From the NCBI GenBank assembly GCA_963969345.1, contig OZ017769.1, forward strand, positions 9,675,725 through 9,739,724: 64,000 nt of DNA, in the 5' to 3' direction. The stretch comes from Turbatrix aceti. Taxonomy: Eukaryota; Nematoda; Chromadorea; Rhabditida; Panagrolaimidae. The position numbers and the translations under genes were made by a program. The notes beneath the pieces are model-generated. The model did not search any database. It worked only from the letters and a program-made list of their open reading frames with translations, and was not told the origin of the DNA. Positions 35,201 through 46,966 of this stretch are shown in pieces (position 1 is the first letter of the stretch; each line of letters starts with the position of its first letter).

Positions 35201-38200
35201 TGTATATATACAAAAATAAATATTTATATTTTAGGTGAATAAAATAAAAATAAAAACTTTTTTGTTGTTGTGTGTAAACCGTTGCTTTGTCAAAATTGGC
35301 ATCATTTTTACAATCTCAATTTTTTAGATGGGTCACCTGATCCGAGAGCCGTCCCCACCACCCACGAAGCCCTCGAATCCGACACTGGATCAACTGCGAT
35401 CATCTTTTCTACCTCCCGAACCGGTCATGCAGCCGTCGTCCAACGTGCCCTCGTTTGCCTTTGGCAATGTTCAGATGGCCCAGCCCCCGACGGAAAACGT
35501 CGCTTCGCTGCTCCCGACGCTGACGCCCTCCCCGCTCTACCCCGCCCAGCCCCAGCACGTCCAGCTGCCTTCCTACGCTCTGCCCGCGACCTCTGCAGCG
35601 CCCAGCCAACCCCAACAATCCCAGAATGGCACTTCTTCCTTGCCATCCGTTGAGGATTCTCTTTTGGATGCGATAATGCCAAATCCGGCTACCATTACCC
35701 CCGAAATGGCGGCTATGTTGCTGAAGAAAATTCAGCAGGACAACCCCCAACTTTTGAGTTCACTGGGTCTGGTTCCGGCTTCTGCAACGCAAAAGAAGCC
35801 CCCTAGCGACGATGCCGAGGCGTTCAGACTCCCCGCGCCTCCGACTACTCTGCCGCCACCGGTCAATAGAAGGTTGCCGGCCGGCGGGGTCGGGGTGGGG
35901 GTGGGGCCGCCCCAGACCGATCACGACTGGAGACAGCTGGACAAGCGCCATAGCCTCAACTCGGAGTCCCTGGCGACCGGGGGCAGGAGGAATGCAGGGA
36001 TGTCTACGACGGCTAGTACTAGTGCTACTACGGGTGCCGAAAACAACAAAGAAAACAATTCGCAGGAACCTATTTGGGTAATGAGGTGCGTATTTTTTTA
36101 GGGCTGAATGTTAAAATTTTTGCACGCAAATTAAAAAAAATGTATAAATTTTCTGGCTTACAAGAGAATATAAATAACTGATGGCGGTTCTCTTAGTTAC
36201 TTTTTTGTAATTTTTTTTGTGCCATAAAAAATTACACTGATTTTTTCGTAACCGTAAATAAATATATTTAAAGCAACGAAGAAAAAATGCTATACATTAG
36301 CAACTTAAAATTAAAAATATATAACTGTTTTATAACGAAATTAAGCCAATCATTTTTTTAGGGATTCGTATCTAAAAAGACTCGAAAGAGAAGAGCAGCG
36401 CAGCCGAGAGCTGCAGCAGCAGCAGAATGGCGGAGGAGCCGCCAACGGAGAAGAAGGCAGCAGTTCCGCTGTGCCCGGTGGTGTGCCGGGAGACGACGAG
36501 GTCGAGGAGACCGACAAACTCCTCGACAGGGATCACAATACCGAAATCGAGGAACAAATCAAGTCCAACTGTAAAAAGCCGGCCACGGCGAAAAAAGAAG
36601 GTCGGTTTTTTAGTTCTTCTTCTTTTTCATTTTAACCGTTACTTCTTGTTGTCTTTTCTGGTTTTTTTTTCACTGGATTGATGATAACACATTGTTTTAC
36701 GTCGAGTTTAGTTTACTACACACAGTTTTTTAAGAAAAATTTATATTTTTTCGGTTTCAAAAACTGTTTACTGCAATACAGTACGTACAAGATCAAATAT
36801 CATATTTCCAAGTCCGTTTGGCGTCTCGTTTAGTTTTTACGACACCTTTTCGATCGTCTATTTGAGTTTTGTTTTTGTTAGTACCTCTTTTTTACGCTGT
36901 TTCATTCGGTGTTCTTTGTCATTTCACGTATCTTTTTTTTGGAAATTAAAAAAAAAAAACACAAATTGAAACGCATCTTTTGGGGCACGTCCTCTCTTCG
37001 AACACTCACTCGGTCACACACTACTGCCTATCGCTGTACCACACCTGTGTTCAACTTTTTTTATACTTGGTAAGTGCGTATCGGTGCATTCTTCTTTTTT
37101 TAACTGTGTGTGTTGTGTTCTCGATGATCCTTTTCTTCTGTCGTTTGATGTGGTCGGCAACGTGGACGTGATGTGGTATGGATCTGTGCTCCTAATTACC
37201 TAGAACATAATATGTTATGTACATATTATGTATATTTTGTGATAACTGCGATTGTTGCATGTATATGTGCGTGAGCGTTGTATTTTTGGAATATTTATTG
37301 GTTACGTTCATTTCTTGCTTTTTCAGATTTTATTTTATCGTTTTTTTTGTGCAAAATTTGACATTTTTAACTGTTCATATTTTTCATTTTTGAAAATTTA
37401 TGTAAGCATCAGAAAACTGTTTGTAAATATATGGAACTAAATTTTTAACATATTTGATGTTGTGTGTTTCTGTAAGTATTTATGTAATTTTTTAACTGCC
37501 GTGCACTGGGTTGCTATGCTAATTTAAATATTTTAGTTCAATCTTTTTATGCATCATGATAAAATACCTGACGTTTTTAATTTTGACAATTTTGTAAGAA
37601 AACTAACATTGAGTTGTGTCAACTGTGGTTCTGCATCTTTTCAAACTTTTTCATTCTTCTACTGTCGCTTTAGTTGTCATGCTTTCTCTGTACTTTTCTG
37701 GGTCTTGTGAATAAAAAAAGTATTAAAATCAGATATGAACATCACAAAGATTGAAACTGTATTATGTACAAGAAAAATAAAAACGAACTATGATTGAATA
37801 TATTTTTTGGCATGATAAAAAAATATATCGTTGTAGTTATATATCATTTTTAAATTGAAAACTGGCGTTTTCAATGAATTCAAACTGAAAATAATTAGAT
37901 ATTATTTTTGCTTTTATTGCCTATATTTTAGTTTTTGAAAACAATTGATACAACTGATTAGTCAAAAGTTTTTCAAATTTTCGATACAAAAAATTATGCC
38001 AATTTTAAACTTTTAAAACTCGATTTTGATTCTGTGGTATTCATATCTGACTTTGGCGATGACATACTTTTTGTAAACTTTTACCAAAATGTCATATCAA
38101 CTGTTCTTTGGCAAAACAAAAATTAATATTAATTTTCAGTAATGGTTCACGAACCTGCAGTGCTGATCGAGGGCGTCCTCTTCCGAGCCCGTTACCTCGG

Positions 38201-40497
38201 CTCGACGCAGCTCACGTGCGACGGCCGGCCCACCAAGTCTTCCCGGATGGCGCAGGCGCAGGAAGCCGTCGCCCGCGTCAAGGCCCCCGACGGCGAGATC
38301 CAGCCTTCCACCGAGATCGACCTCTTCATCTCCACCGAAAAGATCATGGTCCTCAACACAGATCTTCAGGTGGGTCTTTAAATTACTTTCCTATTTACAA
38401 TTTTCGTTAGAAATTATGATAGTTTTTTTGTGGTTTGTTAAAAAATTATTGTTTGACAGTGCACGAAAATGTACATACCCTTTTAGCTTTAAATGGATCT
38501 TTTTATTCAGAACTTTTTAATTTAAATTTTCATTTTTTGATTTTTTGTGGATACCATAATTTGGAGTTGTTCATAGTAAAAAATTATTTTAGTAATTTTT
38601 TGGCATAAATGCTGTAAAACTGTCCTTCTTTCCATTTATGTTATCAAACAGTTTTACTTTTAGAACAAAAAACTGATCAAAAATGCAATATCTTTATTCT
38701 CCCATAACCCTTGGCTTCTGCTTCTTTTTTTTTGCCCTAACACTGTTTTTTTTTCGTTTGCATAACCTTCTGTGTCAAATAATGCCGTGTGTGACAACTT
38801 GACCAACCAAGTTTATTTTTTCAGCGAATCTCCGAAACCGACGTCCGACAGGTTTGTTTTGTGATGCGTTCCGTTCATTTTCTTCTCTCTTCCTCACTTG
38901 GTTTTGCTACCGCTACCGCTGCTGCTGCTGCTGCTGTTGCCGCTGCTCACGCGTGGCTGGCTAACAAAGAATCCGGGTTGCGGGACTTTTTTTGCCCGAT
39001 GTCGACGTCACAGTCCGTTCTGCTGATGATATTTAGAACTGCCAGATAGATCCCTGATTGGCGGGTGAAAAAAAAAACTGTCCGCGTTCCCGAAAAATAA
39101 CATACAAATTTTTTTGTTGCCTATTTTTTGACGATTTTGCTTTATAACTGGAAACTATATATTTTTCAAGCCGGATTGAAAACTTTTTTGGGAAATCCAT
39201 TTTTTGAGCTGCGGGGGATAAATTGTTTTTTGTTTCTGCAAAAATACTCAATATTATTCAGGACATTCTAATGGATCACGCGCTCAAGTCGATCTCCTAC
39301 ATCGCAGATATCGGCGACGTCGTCGTTCTCATGGCCCGTCGCATGCCATCCAGTTCGTCTTCTACCGATGAAGACGAGTAAGTTTTTTTTTGTTTTACAT
39401 GAAATTTTTAATTTCTAAACTTAAAAAAAATTCATACATGAAATTTTTAAAAAGTTTTTTACGATTGAAAAAAAACGTTTTTTACCAATGCTTTAATATT
39501 ACTTTTAAAACTGATTTTTACCAATGTTTTAAAATTACTTTAAAAACGTGTTTTTACAGTCTGGAAGTCCGACGAACAGCCCGGGTCGTATGCCATGTTT
39601 TCGAATCCGACGAAGCTTCTTTCATCGCCCAGTCCATCGGCCAGGCATTCCAGGTGGCATACGTTGAATTCCTCCGGGCCAATGGCATCGATGACCCTAC
39701 CTATCTTCGTGAAATTGACTACCAAGTAGGATTTTGCTTTGACATTCAATTTTGGCATTTTAAAATTTTCAGGAGGTGCTCAACAGCCAGGAAATGCTCG
39801 GCGAGGAATTGGACCTCTTTTCGAACAAGGAAATGCAGAAGGATGTTGTTGTGCCAAAAAAGCTCGGAGAACCCCTGGGCATCGTGGTGGTTGAGTCGGG
39901 GTGGGGCAGCATGCTGCCGACCGTCGTGGTGGCGGCACTCGAGCCCAATGCACCCGCATCGCGGAGCAACCAGGTCAACATCGGGGACCAGGTTGGTTTT
40001 TGGGTTGTTTTTTTTTTCACTGAACTGATTTTGAAATATTTTAACAGATCATCGCAATCAACGGCATCTCTCTTGTCGGCCTCCCACTCGCAAAGGCTCA
40101 GCAGAACATCAAGAACGCCAAGACGTCCACTGCCGTCCGCCTCACCATCGTCTGCACGCCTCCGGTCGTCGAGGTCCGCATCAAGAGACCCGACACCAAG
40201 TACCAGCTGGGCTTCAGCGTCCAGAACGGCGTTGTATGTTGTTTTTTTTACTGATTGAATTGTTATCAACGTTCGTGTTTTCAGATCTGCAGCCTCCTGC
40301 GTGGCGGCATCGCCGAGCGCGGTGGCATCCGTGTTGGTCACCGAATCATCGAGATCAACCACAAGAGCGTCGTTGCCGTGCCTCACGAAAAGATAGTCAA
40401 CATGCTGGCAACGGCGACGGGCGAAATTCACATGAAAACGATGCCGACGTCCATGTTCAGACTCCTGACGGGCCAGGAGGTCCCCAACTACATCTAG
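32222..40497 (+). CDS. lin-10: LIN-10 / APBA (Mint, X11) scaffold protein
   Basis: Thirteen exons keep frame: 32222-32683, 33211-33598, 34337-34653, 34919-35011, 35328-36085, 36362-36600, 38140-38369, 38825-38851, 39262-39377, 39560-39725, 39773-39991, 40048-40233, 40285-40497; 1137 residues. The N-terminal half is low-complexity, rich in Pro, Gln, Ser and Ala. A conserved block ETDKLLDRD precedes the PTB domain ([14 protein letters not shown] ... LNTDLQ ... [19 protein letters not shown] ... [10 protein letters not shown]). Two PDZ domains follow, the first with [20 protein letters not shown] and the second with [19 protein letters not shown]. The end ([15 protein letters not shown]) matches the Mint C-terminus. 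LIN-10 works with LIN-2 and LIN-7 to localise receptors such as LET-23 EGFR and neuronal glutamate receptors. A 27-nt exon inserts nine residues into the PTB domain. Confidence 0.96.
36601..38139 (+). other. Large lin-10 intron before the PTB domain
   Basis: This 1.54-kb intron separates the disordered N-terminal half of lin-10 from its PTB domain. It could hold an internal promoter for a short PTB-PDZ form, because the next exon begins with an in-frame ATG (38142). I see no additional exon in it. Confidence 0.5.
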
Positions 40498-41143
40498 ACC
40501 TCTCCCCGCCTCCCGGGATCAACCGTCATTCATTTCTGCGCTCCAATCACATCCTTCTTCGTCTTTTTCCACACGCTGACAAAAATACCAACTTCAATCG
40601 CTGCTCACCGTACATTCGTGTCATTCTCATCGTCTCTCATGCTACAAAAAAGAAAAAGAACTTTTATCATTTTTTACCTGTTTTGTACTTTTTTTAACTG
40701 CACATCTTTTAAAAATTTGTAAAAATGAACTTGTTGCAAAATATTTTTGCACACGTCGAAAATAAATTTAAAGGGTTCCGACAAGGTTGGTGCCGATGCA
40801 TCAAAGAGGACTTTGACTCAGAGTCAGCAAAAAACTTGTAGTAAACTGATATCGTGAAAAACGTTCAAAATATAGGAAAACTTTAAAAATAACTGAGGGT
40901 TCGTGTTTTTAAAAATATTTTTGCTAAAAAACATTTCAGATACTGGATTCTGGAAATTCGAGCCAAGCCGAGCGCATTTAAAAAAATTTTATTTTATTGG
41001 AGAGGTGAGAAACATGGATCTGAGACGTCAAAAATTTTTTAATCATGTTCACGAAAAAAACGTTATTTTTATGTTTTTCATGATTTCAAAGCATAAATAC
41101 ACGGATATAAAAAATACCGGTCATATACAAAATTCCTGAATCT
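40498..41143. other. 3' UTR and convergent spacer after lin-10
   Basis: The lin-10 3' UTR probably ends near an AATAAA at about 40760. The rest separates it from the convergent PAN-domain gene. A short GACTCAGAGTCAGC fragment near 40815 recalls the CAGTGTTCC MITE family. No gene is seen. Confidence 0.5.
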
Positions 41144-42428
41144 TCATCGCCAGTAGTAGCCCACCAAAACCACAGCAACAGCCATGATGCCAACTATTCT
41201 GGCAGAAGTCGCTTCTGCGCTGTTCTGAGTGTACTTGGCAAAGTTGTCAGGGTCACCAGGCACAGCAATGACCCCGCAATCGATGACCTTTTGAGTCATT
41301 GTGTCAATAATGAGCAGGGTCTTACCAAGAAAGTTTTTGCCCAGAGTGTCGGTATCGACATCGAGCCAGGGAAGAACAGCGAGTCCGGAGGAGTCTGTGA
41401 AGGCCTGCAACAGGCGTTGGGTCTCCTTGATGTCCTTGTGACGGAGCATGGTGCAATCCTTGGTCGCTTCTTTGCGAACGTTGATGTCTAGCAGTGCGTT
41501 GGGGCGGAGACCGTCGAGGAGGGCAAACATTTTTGTGATACCCGAATGCGAGCTGGCGATCTGTATGACGCCACGGGTGCCTTTGAACGTCAGAATCTTG
41601 ACTTCGGCAACCGTGGCCGCATCCGACATTGGGGGGCCCTGGACGCATTTGTTTTCGTAATAGTTGATCGGAGAGAAAATGCCAATATCGTGAATTTTTT
41701 CTATGCTGGCACCAGAAGTGGAATCTTGAGCAGCGAGAACGCAATCCTGGAATTTTTTTAAACTGTATTAGTCAAGTTTTTTTGCCTTAATAATTTACTT
41801 ATTTTTCGCAAAACAATTATAGAAACACTTTTGTCGAGTATTTTTACAAATAGTTTTTTTTGTCTAGTTTTTTTTACAAAATTTACAAAAATACAAAATA
41901 TAACTGGCCTTGCGTCAGTGTTATTAAACCGAGGTTGAGAAAAAACTGCTTTTTTTGGAAAGGCGAATTATTTATTAATTTCGAAAAAAAAAATTGATAT
42001 CGTTCTTCGTTATATGTAGAAAAAATGTAATTTTTGGATACTAATGCTTTTTTTTAACTGTAAAATTTTTTTTGGTGTTCCCATTACAATATACTAAAAT
42101 TTTTTGTACAACCCTCCAAAAAAAAACTGTGTTGAAATACATCCCAGCTTACGTCGTCTCTAGGCATGTGCATTAACGACCTGCAGGAAAAGGTACCCTG
42201 AAGGAGAGTCCTGAGACAAGCCTTCAGGCAGTCATCCTTGAACTGGATGCTCTCGGTTCCCTGCATGTGGGCTTCGGTCAGGTTGATGCGGTGGCCGTGT
42301 TTGACCTCAAAACACTCGTTGAGCGCGACGTACGTCGACTGCGGAGGAGCGTAGATAAGTGCCACAACGACACCGGGAACCACGACAAACCAGGTGAAAA
42401 TCGATCGCACTTCCAGGTAGCACCGCAT
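41144..42428 (-). CDS. PAN-domain membrane protein with degenerate Cu/Zn-SOD-like domain
   Basis: Two exons (42153-42428 and 41144-41746) give 292 residues. A hydrophobic start (FTWFVVVPGVVVALIY) is a signal peptide or anchor. Residues about 38-130 form a PAN/apple-like module: NECFEV, DDCLKACLRT, FSCRSLM, DDDCVL and NYYENKC, with the usual cysteine order. Residues about 140-265 (VKILTFKGTRGVIQIA ... LLDGLRPNALLDINV ... DC ... FLGKTLLIID ... DCGVIAV) follow the strand order of Cu/Zn superoxide dismutase, but the metal-binding His of the HVH motif and others are absent, so no dismutase activity is expected. The C-terminus is a transmembrane helix (IVGIMAVAVVLVGYYW) and a one-residue tail, which could also be a GPI signal. 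The SOD likeness is my reading; the PAN call is firmer. Confidence 0.75.
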
Positions 42429-43513
42429 TTTGAACACAACAAAAAAACTTGGTCACCAGCGGAAGACGTAAAAATACGGATCAACTGACCACTACCGCGT
42501 ACTTTCCTTCCTGTTTTCCGTGAGTTAAAATAAAAATCAAAATAGGGGATAGTAGATACGTACGTCCATGATCCATGCGACCGGTTTTTTATTCTTTTTT
42601 AAATAATACGCCCGCTAGCACGGAGCACAACCTCGGCGTTCTACTTTTTTGATTTTTTTTGTCAACCAGACATCCGCCGGTTGGGTCGGTTGGTTGGTGG
42701 GAGGAATGGTCAGTAAAAGGAAGGAAAACCCATGAACCACATCCATAATGTCCGCAGGTCGCGTGTATGCGCGTGAGTGTGTTCTGCGCAATTTCCTATT
42801 TTTCCCATCCAAGCCAATTCATTCGCGGTCAAGGATAACGGATTGCACTTTCACATTTAAAGTTGTGAAATCGATTTTTTTCATACCATAAATGCGGGGT
42901 CATTTTGAGAGTAGGGGGGGGGGAACTGAATATTCAAAAAAAATCACCGTGGTTTTCAATTTAGTTTTAAACAAAAAATTTTTGATTTTGTTGCGTGCAA
43001 CATTGTTTGCGACACTCTAGACTATTGCTGCAAATTGTTTCCATTATTTCTGCACAACAAACCCTTTCTTACTGCAGTAGCGACTGATATTGGGCAACCA
43101 GACCTTCCCCTTACTTTTCGTTATCGTTTTATCATAACAAGTGATTTTTGGTTAATTCTAATCAATTGTTTGCAAATAGATAGAAACAAAATTGTCTTGA
43201 AGGATAATTCAAAACTTTTCGGTAAAGTCAAACGGGTTTTTTCAGGGACATTGCATACTCTCTTTTTCGTGTACGAAATGAATTATACAACACACGCAAC
43301 AAGTCTGATTTCAAAATGGCCTGATACCCCGAACATCAAATTTGTTACCCGTTTGCCAAAAAGCATCCACAAATGTTTCCCCCCTAAAAAAATTACTAAA
43401 AAAATTACTACAAATTAAAAAAATTTATTTAAACGCTGACATTTTTGAACACTTTTTATCACAACGAATTGCCCGCGTTGGTGTTTCGTGAACAGATTTT
43501 TTTTTTAAACTTT
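42429..43513. other. Gene-free spacer upstream of the PAN-domain gene
   Basis: The first 400 bases are moderately GC-rich and probably hold the PAN gene promoter. The remainder, to the end of the zinc-finger gene, is AT-rich. Open frames around 43035-43418 have no recognisable content. Confidence 0.45.
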
Positions 43514-45581
43514 TCAAAAGCTAAAAAAAGAAAACTTGATTATTTGGAGAACGTCGTCGTGAATTCCCTGGAGAGGCAACGGACAGATTTGTTTATGGGC
43601 GTCGTAGCACTCTTTGGTTTGGCAGAAGGCGTTGCATTTGGAACAAATGAAAGGTTTGCCATACCACGTGAACAAAAGGGGAGGTTTGGATGGCTTGTAA
43701 CATTTGAAATCCTCGTCCTTGCGCAGACAAATCGGGCACTGCCGTTCGCACTTGTGATCTTCTGGTTGGAACCGAAAACAGCGTTTGCATAGATTTTTTT
43801 TCTGAAATCAACAATGAATATAATTTTGAGAGTCAAAAAAAGTTTGGTGATCGAAATGTCAAGCTTACGTCTTTTGTTCTAGCCGAAATCGGTGTGAATC
43901 GGTTTGTTTCTGAATCATAGATCAAATAATAAGGGTACGGATTGGACAAAAATTTTAGCAAATTAGTTAGGATGATGCGCAGTGTCGTATCGAGAATGAT
44001 AAAAACGTGTATATTTTCATTTGGCTTTGCTTTAAATGAATGGATAATTCTGTCAACGTCAATGAGCGACAACGGATATCGCACGTTGGCTGGCAGTATT
44101 GCGTCGGACAATAAATAATTTACCACGTGTTCAATGTCCTTATCATTAGACGGCAAAAACACGTATTTTTCCCAGTTGGAACAAGCGGCTGCGTGAAGAA
44201 AATTGTCTTTATCTGAAATGTGCTTATATTCGTCGGAAAACACAAACATTTGTGCTGATGCTTTCGGTTGGCAATGGCGGTTTTTTGGGTTGTTCAGTAG
44301 CTTGCACGATATCGGTGACGACGGTTTCGCTCTTGTTTTCCGACATTTCTTGAATTAAATTATTCATTAATTGTAGGATGTCGTCGTGGATTCCCTGAAC
44401 AGTCATAGGACAGAGTTTTTGGTGATCGATGTAGCACTTTTCTGTTTGGCAGAAAGCACCGCACAATTTGCAAACAAAGGGTCTCGATTCCAGAGACGGC
44501 TTGGAACAAAGCGAGGATACGCTTTTTCGAAGACAGAACGGACAGTGTCGTTGGCATTTGTGGGGATGAAAATCATATCGGAAGCATTTTGTACAAATAT
44601 ACTTTCCCTAAAAAAATCGATACGGATATTTATTCAATGTTTTTTTTCTAAATTAAAAAAAAATATTTCTAAAAAATACATACATATATCACTAAACACT
44701 TACGTCTATCGTTCCACAAGGAACTGGGGTAAATCGTTTTAGTTCCGAATCGTAAATTGATAACAGACTGATGTACGGCAACGACAGAGTTTCCGGGAAA
44801 TTTGTCAAGATAACTTTCAGTGAGGTATTCAGAATGATAAATCGAAGCTGATCGTCGGTGCAAGAATGAATAATGTCGTTCACGTCCCTTAACGACAGCG
44901 GAAAGTGCATTTTTTCCGGAAGAGTTATCAAAGATAATAACCCGGCGCTTTCAAAATTAATATCATCATTGTATGGTGTTTCGACGTATTTCAAACGACC
45001 GGAACACCAAACTGCGTGAAAAAAGTTGTTTTCTATATTTGGAAGATGCTGATATTCGTCAAAATATATCTTGGAGTACTTTTTGACCGTTTGAACCGTG
45101 CTGCTGGTGACATCAGGGATCAGAATGCCAAATGGTGTCTTTTCTGAGTCGTCGTCGTTGCGTTTAGTCGATTCCACAGATTCAACCGGATGCAACGTCG
45201 TCGATTCTTTCTGCACAGATCTTAACCTCCCGACGTTACCGATGGGAGGCAACTCGGCAACTTTATCTTCGTACTGATGAACAATGCTGTCAATAGCCCG
45301 CCTCAGACCGCCGTGTAATTCTTCCAACTTCCCGTCAAATTCTTTTCGAACAGACTGAACTTGCTGCTTCATTTCCTCGCTAAATATTGAAAACAGTTTT
45401 TGGCGTTCCGCCAAATCAGCCAGTTTTCGGGTTGTATCAACAAAAACATTGGACCGAGGATGGCACCTTAGCAATTTATCTAAACTCTCATTTTTTGAAC
45501 AACATTTGAAAAACGCTACTCACCACTATATTCTGAAACTGCATCATCAACTTCTTGAATTGCCAGCGTCAACGACGACAT
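43514..45581 (-). CDS. Novel twin-module zinc-finger protein, with a frame break
   Basis: Exons: 45524-45581, 44704-45479, 44607 down to about 44250, then from 44249 to 43869, and 43514-43801. After a short start (MSSLTLAIQEVDDA; more hydrophobic sequence may lie upstream) comes a helical stretch with EEMKQQVQSVRKEFDGKL. Then a two-part unit occurs twice. Part A is about 110 residues with DEYQHL...FFHA...FPLSLRDVNDIIHS...SIYDSELKRFTPV (second copy DEYKHI...FLHA...YPLSLIDVDRIIHS...LIYDSETNRFTPI). Part B is a Cys/His domain with C-x2-C, HKC, CP.CLRK, then C-x2-C.AFCQT..CY..H...CP and GIHDD(I/V)LQ. Introns split A from B at the same place in both units. At about 44250 the reading frame changes with no GT..AG intron that repairs it, so this is one broken gene or two adjacent genes. 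Function is unknown. Confidence 0.65.
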
Positions 45582-46535
45582 GACAACAATAAATACGACG
45601 GTCGCTAGAAAGTAAAAAACAGTGTTGTCGGGTACGGATCTGAAAATTTAAAAAAAAGAACACTTTTTTACTCAAATGTTTTTACATTAACATTTCAATT
45701 ATTTATGCACCTTTTAAAAAAGTAGTAAATTTAAGCTTTTTAAAGCTAAAAACAAGTACGCACGGATCGTCCCATCAATTTTTGCACGTAACTGCGCGCA
45801 ACTAATCAATCATATATGGACGCGCACCTAAAGATCACAATTGACTAACATAAGTACACATAGAGTACAAAGCTAGTTAAACCAGATGGATGCATTAACT
45901 GACTATAACATGAGAAAGCTGAAAAAAAAGAATCTTTGCTATCAGAGGCTGTGCGAAGCGGCTGATACCGTAATTTCCAGCATTATCAACTGCATTTATT
46001 ACTGTCACAAAAATTCGAGAAAGTACAAGCAAAAACAAACAAATAATTATCTGAAAAAATTGAAAACCGATCAGCCTTGTTATAGAAATATACATCGATC
46101 TACATGCAGCCTGGACTTTCATTCCCGGTTATCCCCTGGGATTTCCCCAACTTCTGCCAAATTTCACACAAAATTCCCCGGCAAAGTAAGAAAAGTAAAA
46201 GGATGTGATTATCTTTTTTGAAGAACTTTTCGCTTCCAAAACGACGATTTATAAGGGGTGGCAGTCAAAATTTCTTTTCGCCCAAAATCAACTGAGCTTT
46301 GACCTCGGTCCGGTGAAATTAAAGTTACCACTGACTTTTTTTCGTTATTCGCCGCTGACTGCAGTGCTACTGCGGAATAACTTCCCAAAACATCTTTCCT
46401 CCCTTTTACACCGTGCGGGCATAGGTTCTCTTTCTCTGCGTCTCCTTGAAAAATGCGATGTGAATGCTGGCGCTTGGTGATACAAGCTTTTTGCGTAAGC
46501 CGGTGGACAAAGGCTGTCGACGCGCATTCATCTTT
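45582..46535. other. Spacer between zinc-finger gene and SL1 RNA gene
   Basis: This is mostly AT-rich to 46080 and more mixed from there to the SL1 gene. Just upstream of 45581 the zinc-finger gene frame stays open with a hydrophobic segment (VFYFLATVVFIVV), so its start may lie farther up. The 100-200 bases before 46536 should hold the snRNA-type promoter of the SL1 gene, but I cannot place the element with confidence. Confidence 0.45.
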
Positions 46536-46638
46536 GGTTTAATTACCCAAGTTTGAGGTAAACATTGAATTCCGCCCTTGCGAAGGCTTGTGGCTGAATA
46601 GCACTAAATTTTGGAAAGCATTTGCATTAGCAGGTGCC
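46536..46638 (+). ncRNA. SL1: SL1 spliced-leader RNA
   Basis: Positions 46536-46557 match the conserved 22-nt nematode SL1 leader (GGTTTAATTACCC then AAGTTTGAG), directly followed by the donor GTAAAC. GTTTA near the 5' end pairs with TAAAC after the donor, forming stem I. A second stem pairs CCGCCCTT (46572-46579) with AAGG and GTGG. The Sm-binding site AATTTTGGA lies at 46607-46615. A 3' hairpin with arms GCATTTGC and GCAGGTGC and loop ATTA spans 46618-46637. This is the full domain order of SL1 RNA, at about 103 nt. The RNA donates its leader to the 5' end of mRNAs by trans-splicing. The 3' end is estimated. No 5S rRNA gene, its frequent neighbour in other nematodes, is visible nearby. Confidence 0.95.
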
Positions 46639-46819
46639 GAAAAATGTAGAAAACGATTCTGCCATCTTTATTGCGATGCTAAAACTCAAAAAAAACGTAA
46701 ATGTTATATTAGTAAATGTACTTCAGATGAAGAAAAGTTTAGATCATTAATATAATAATTTTATTTAGGGGGTGAGAACGACACTTTCAATTGAACAACC
46801 TAGTATGCTCTATAGTAGC

Positions 46820-46966
46820 TACACTGAGAAAAAATTTTTATGTCAGTTTTCAAAACTGACACTTTTTGTACAAAAAAACAGCCAAATTTTGGCTGTTTTC
46901 AAAACAGCCATTTTCTTGTCAGGAAAAACTGACATATTTCAAAAGCTCAGTTTTTCAAACTGGGTT
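46820..46966 (+). mobile_element. TACACTGA-type MITE, copy 1 (partial)
   Basis: It begins TACACTGAGAAAAA and contains nested inverted pieces (GTCAGTTTTCAAAACTGAC, CAGCCAAATTTTGGCTG). The same TACACTGA end and CAGCCAAATTTGGCTG core occur in reverse orientation at 50047-50184. The right end is not clear. The TA at the start fits a Tc1/mariner-type TA target. Confidence 0.55.

Noticed and set aside
45886..46221. 111-codon open frame on the plus strand and a hydrophobic one opposite
   Set aside because: No domain or splice support. The minus frame resembles the start of the zinc-finger gene only weakly.
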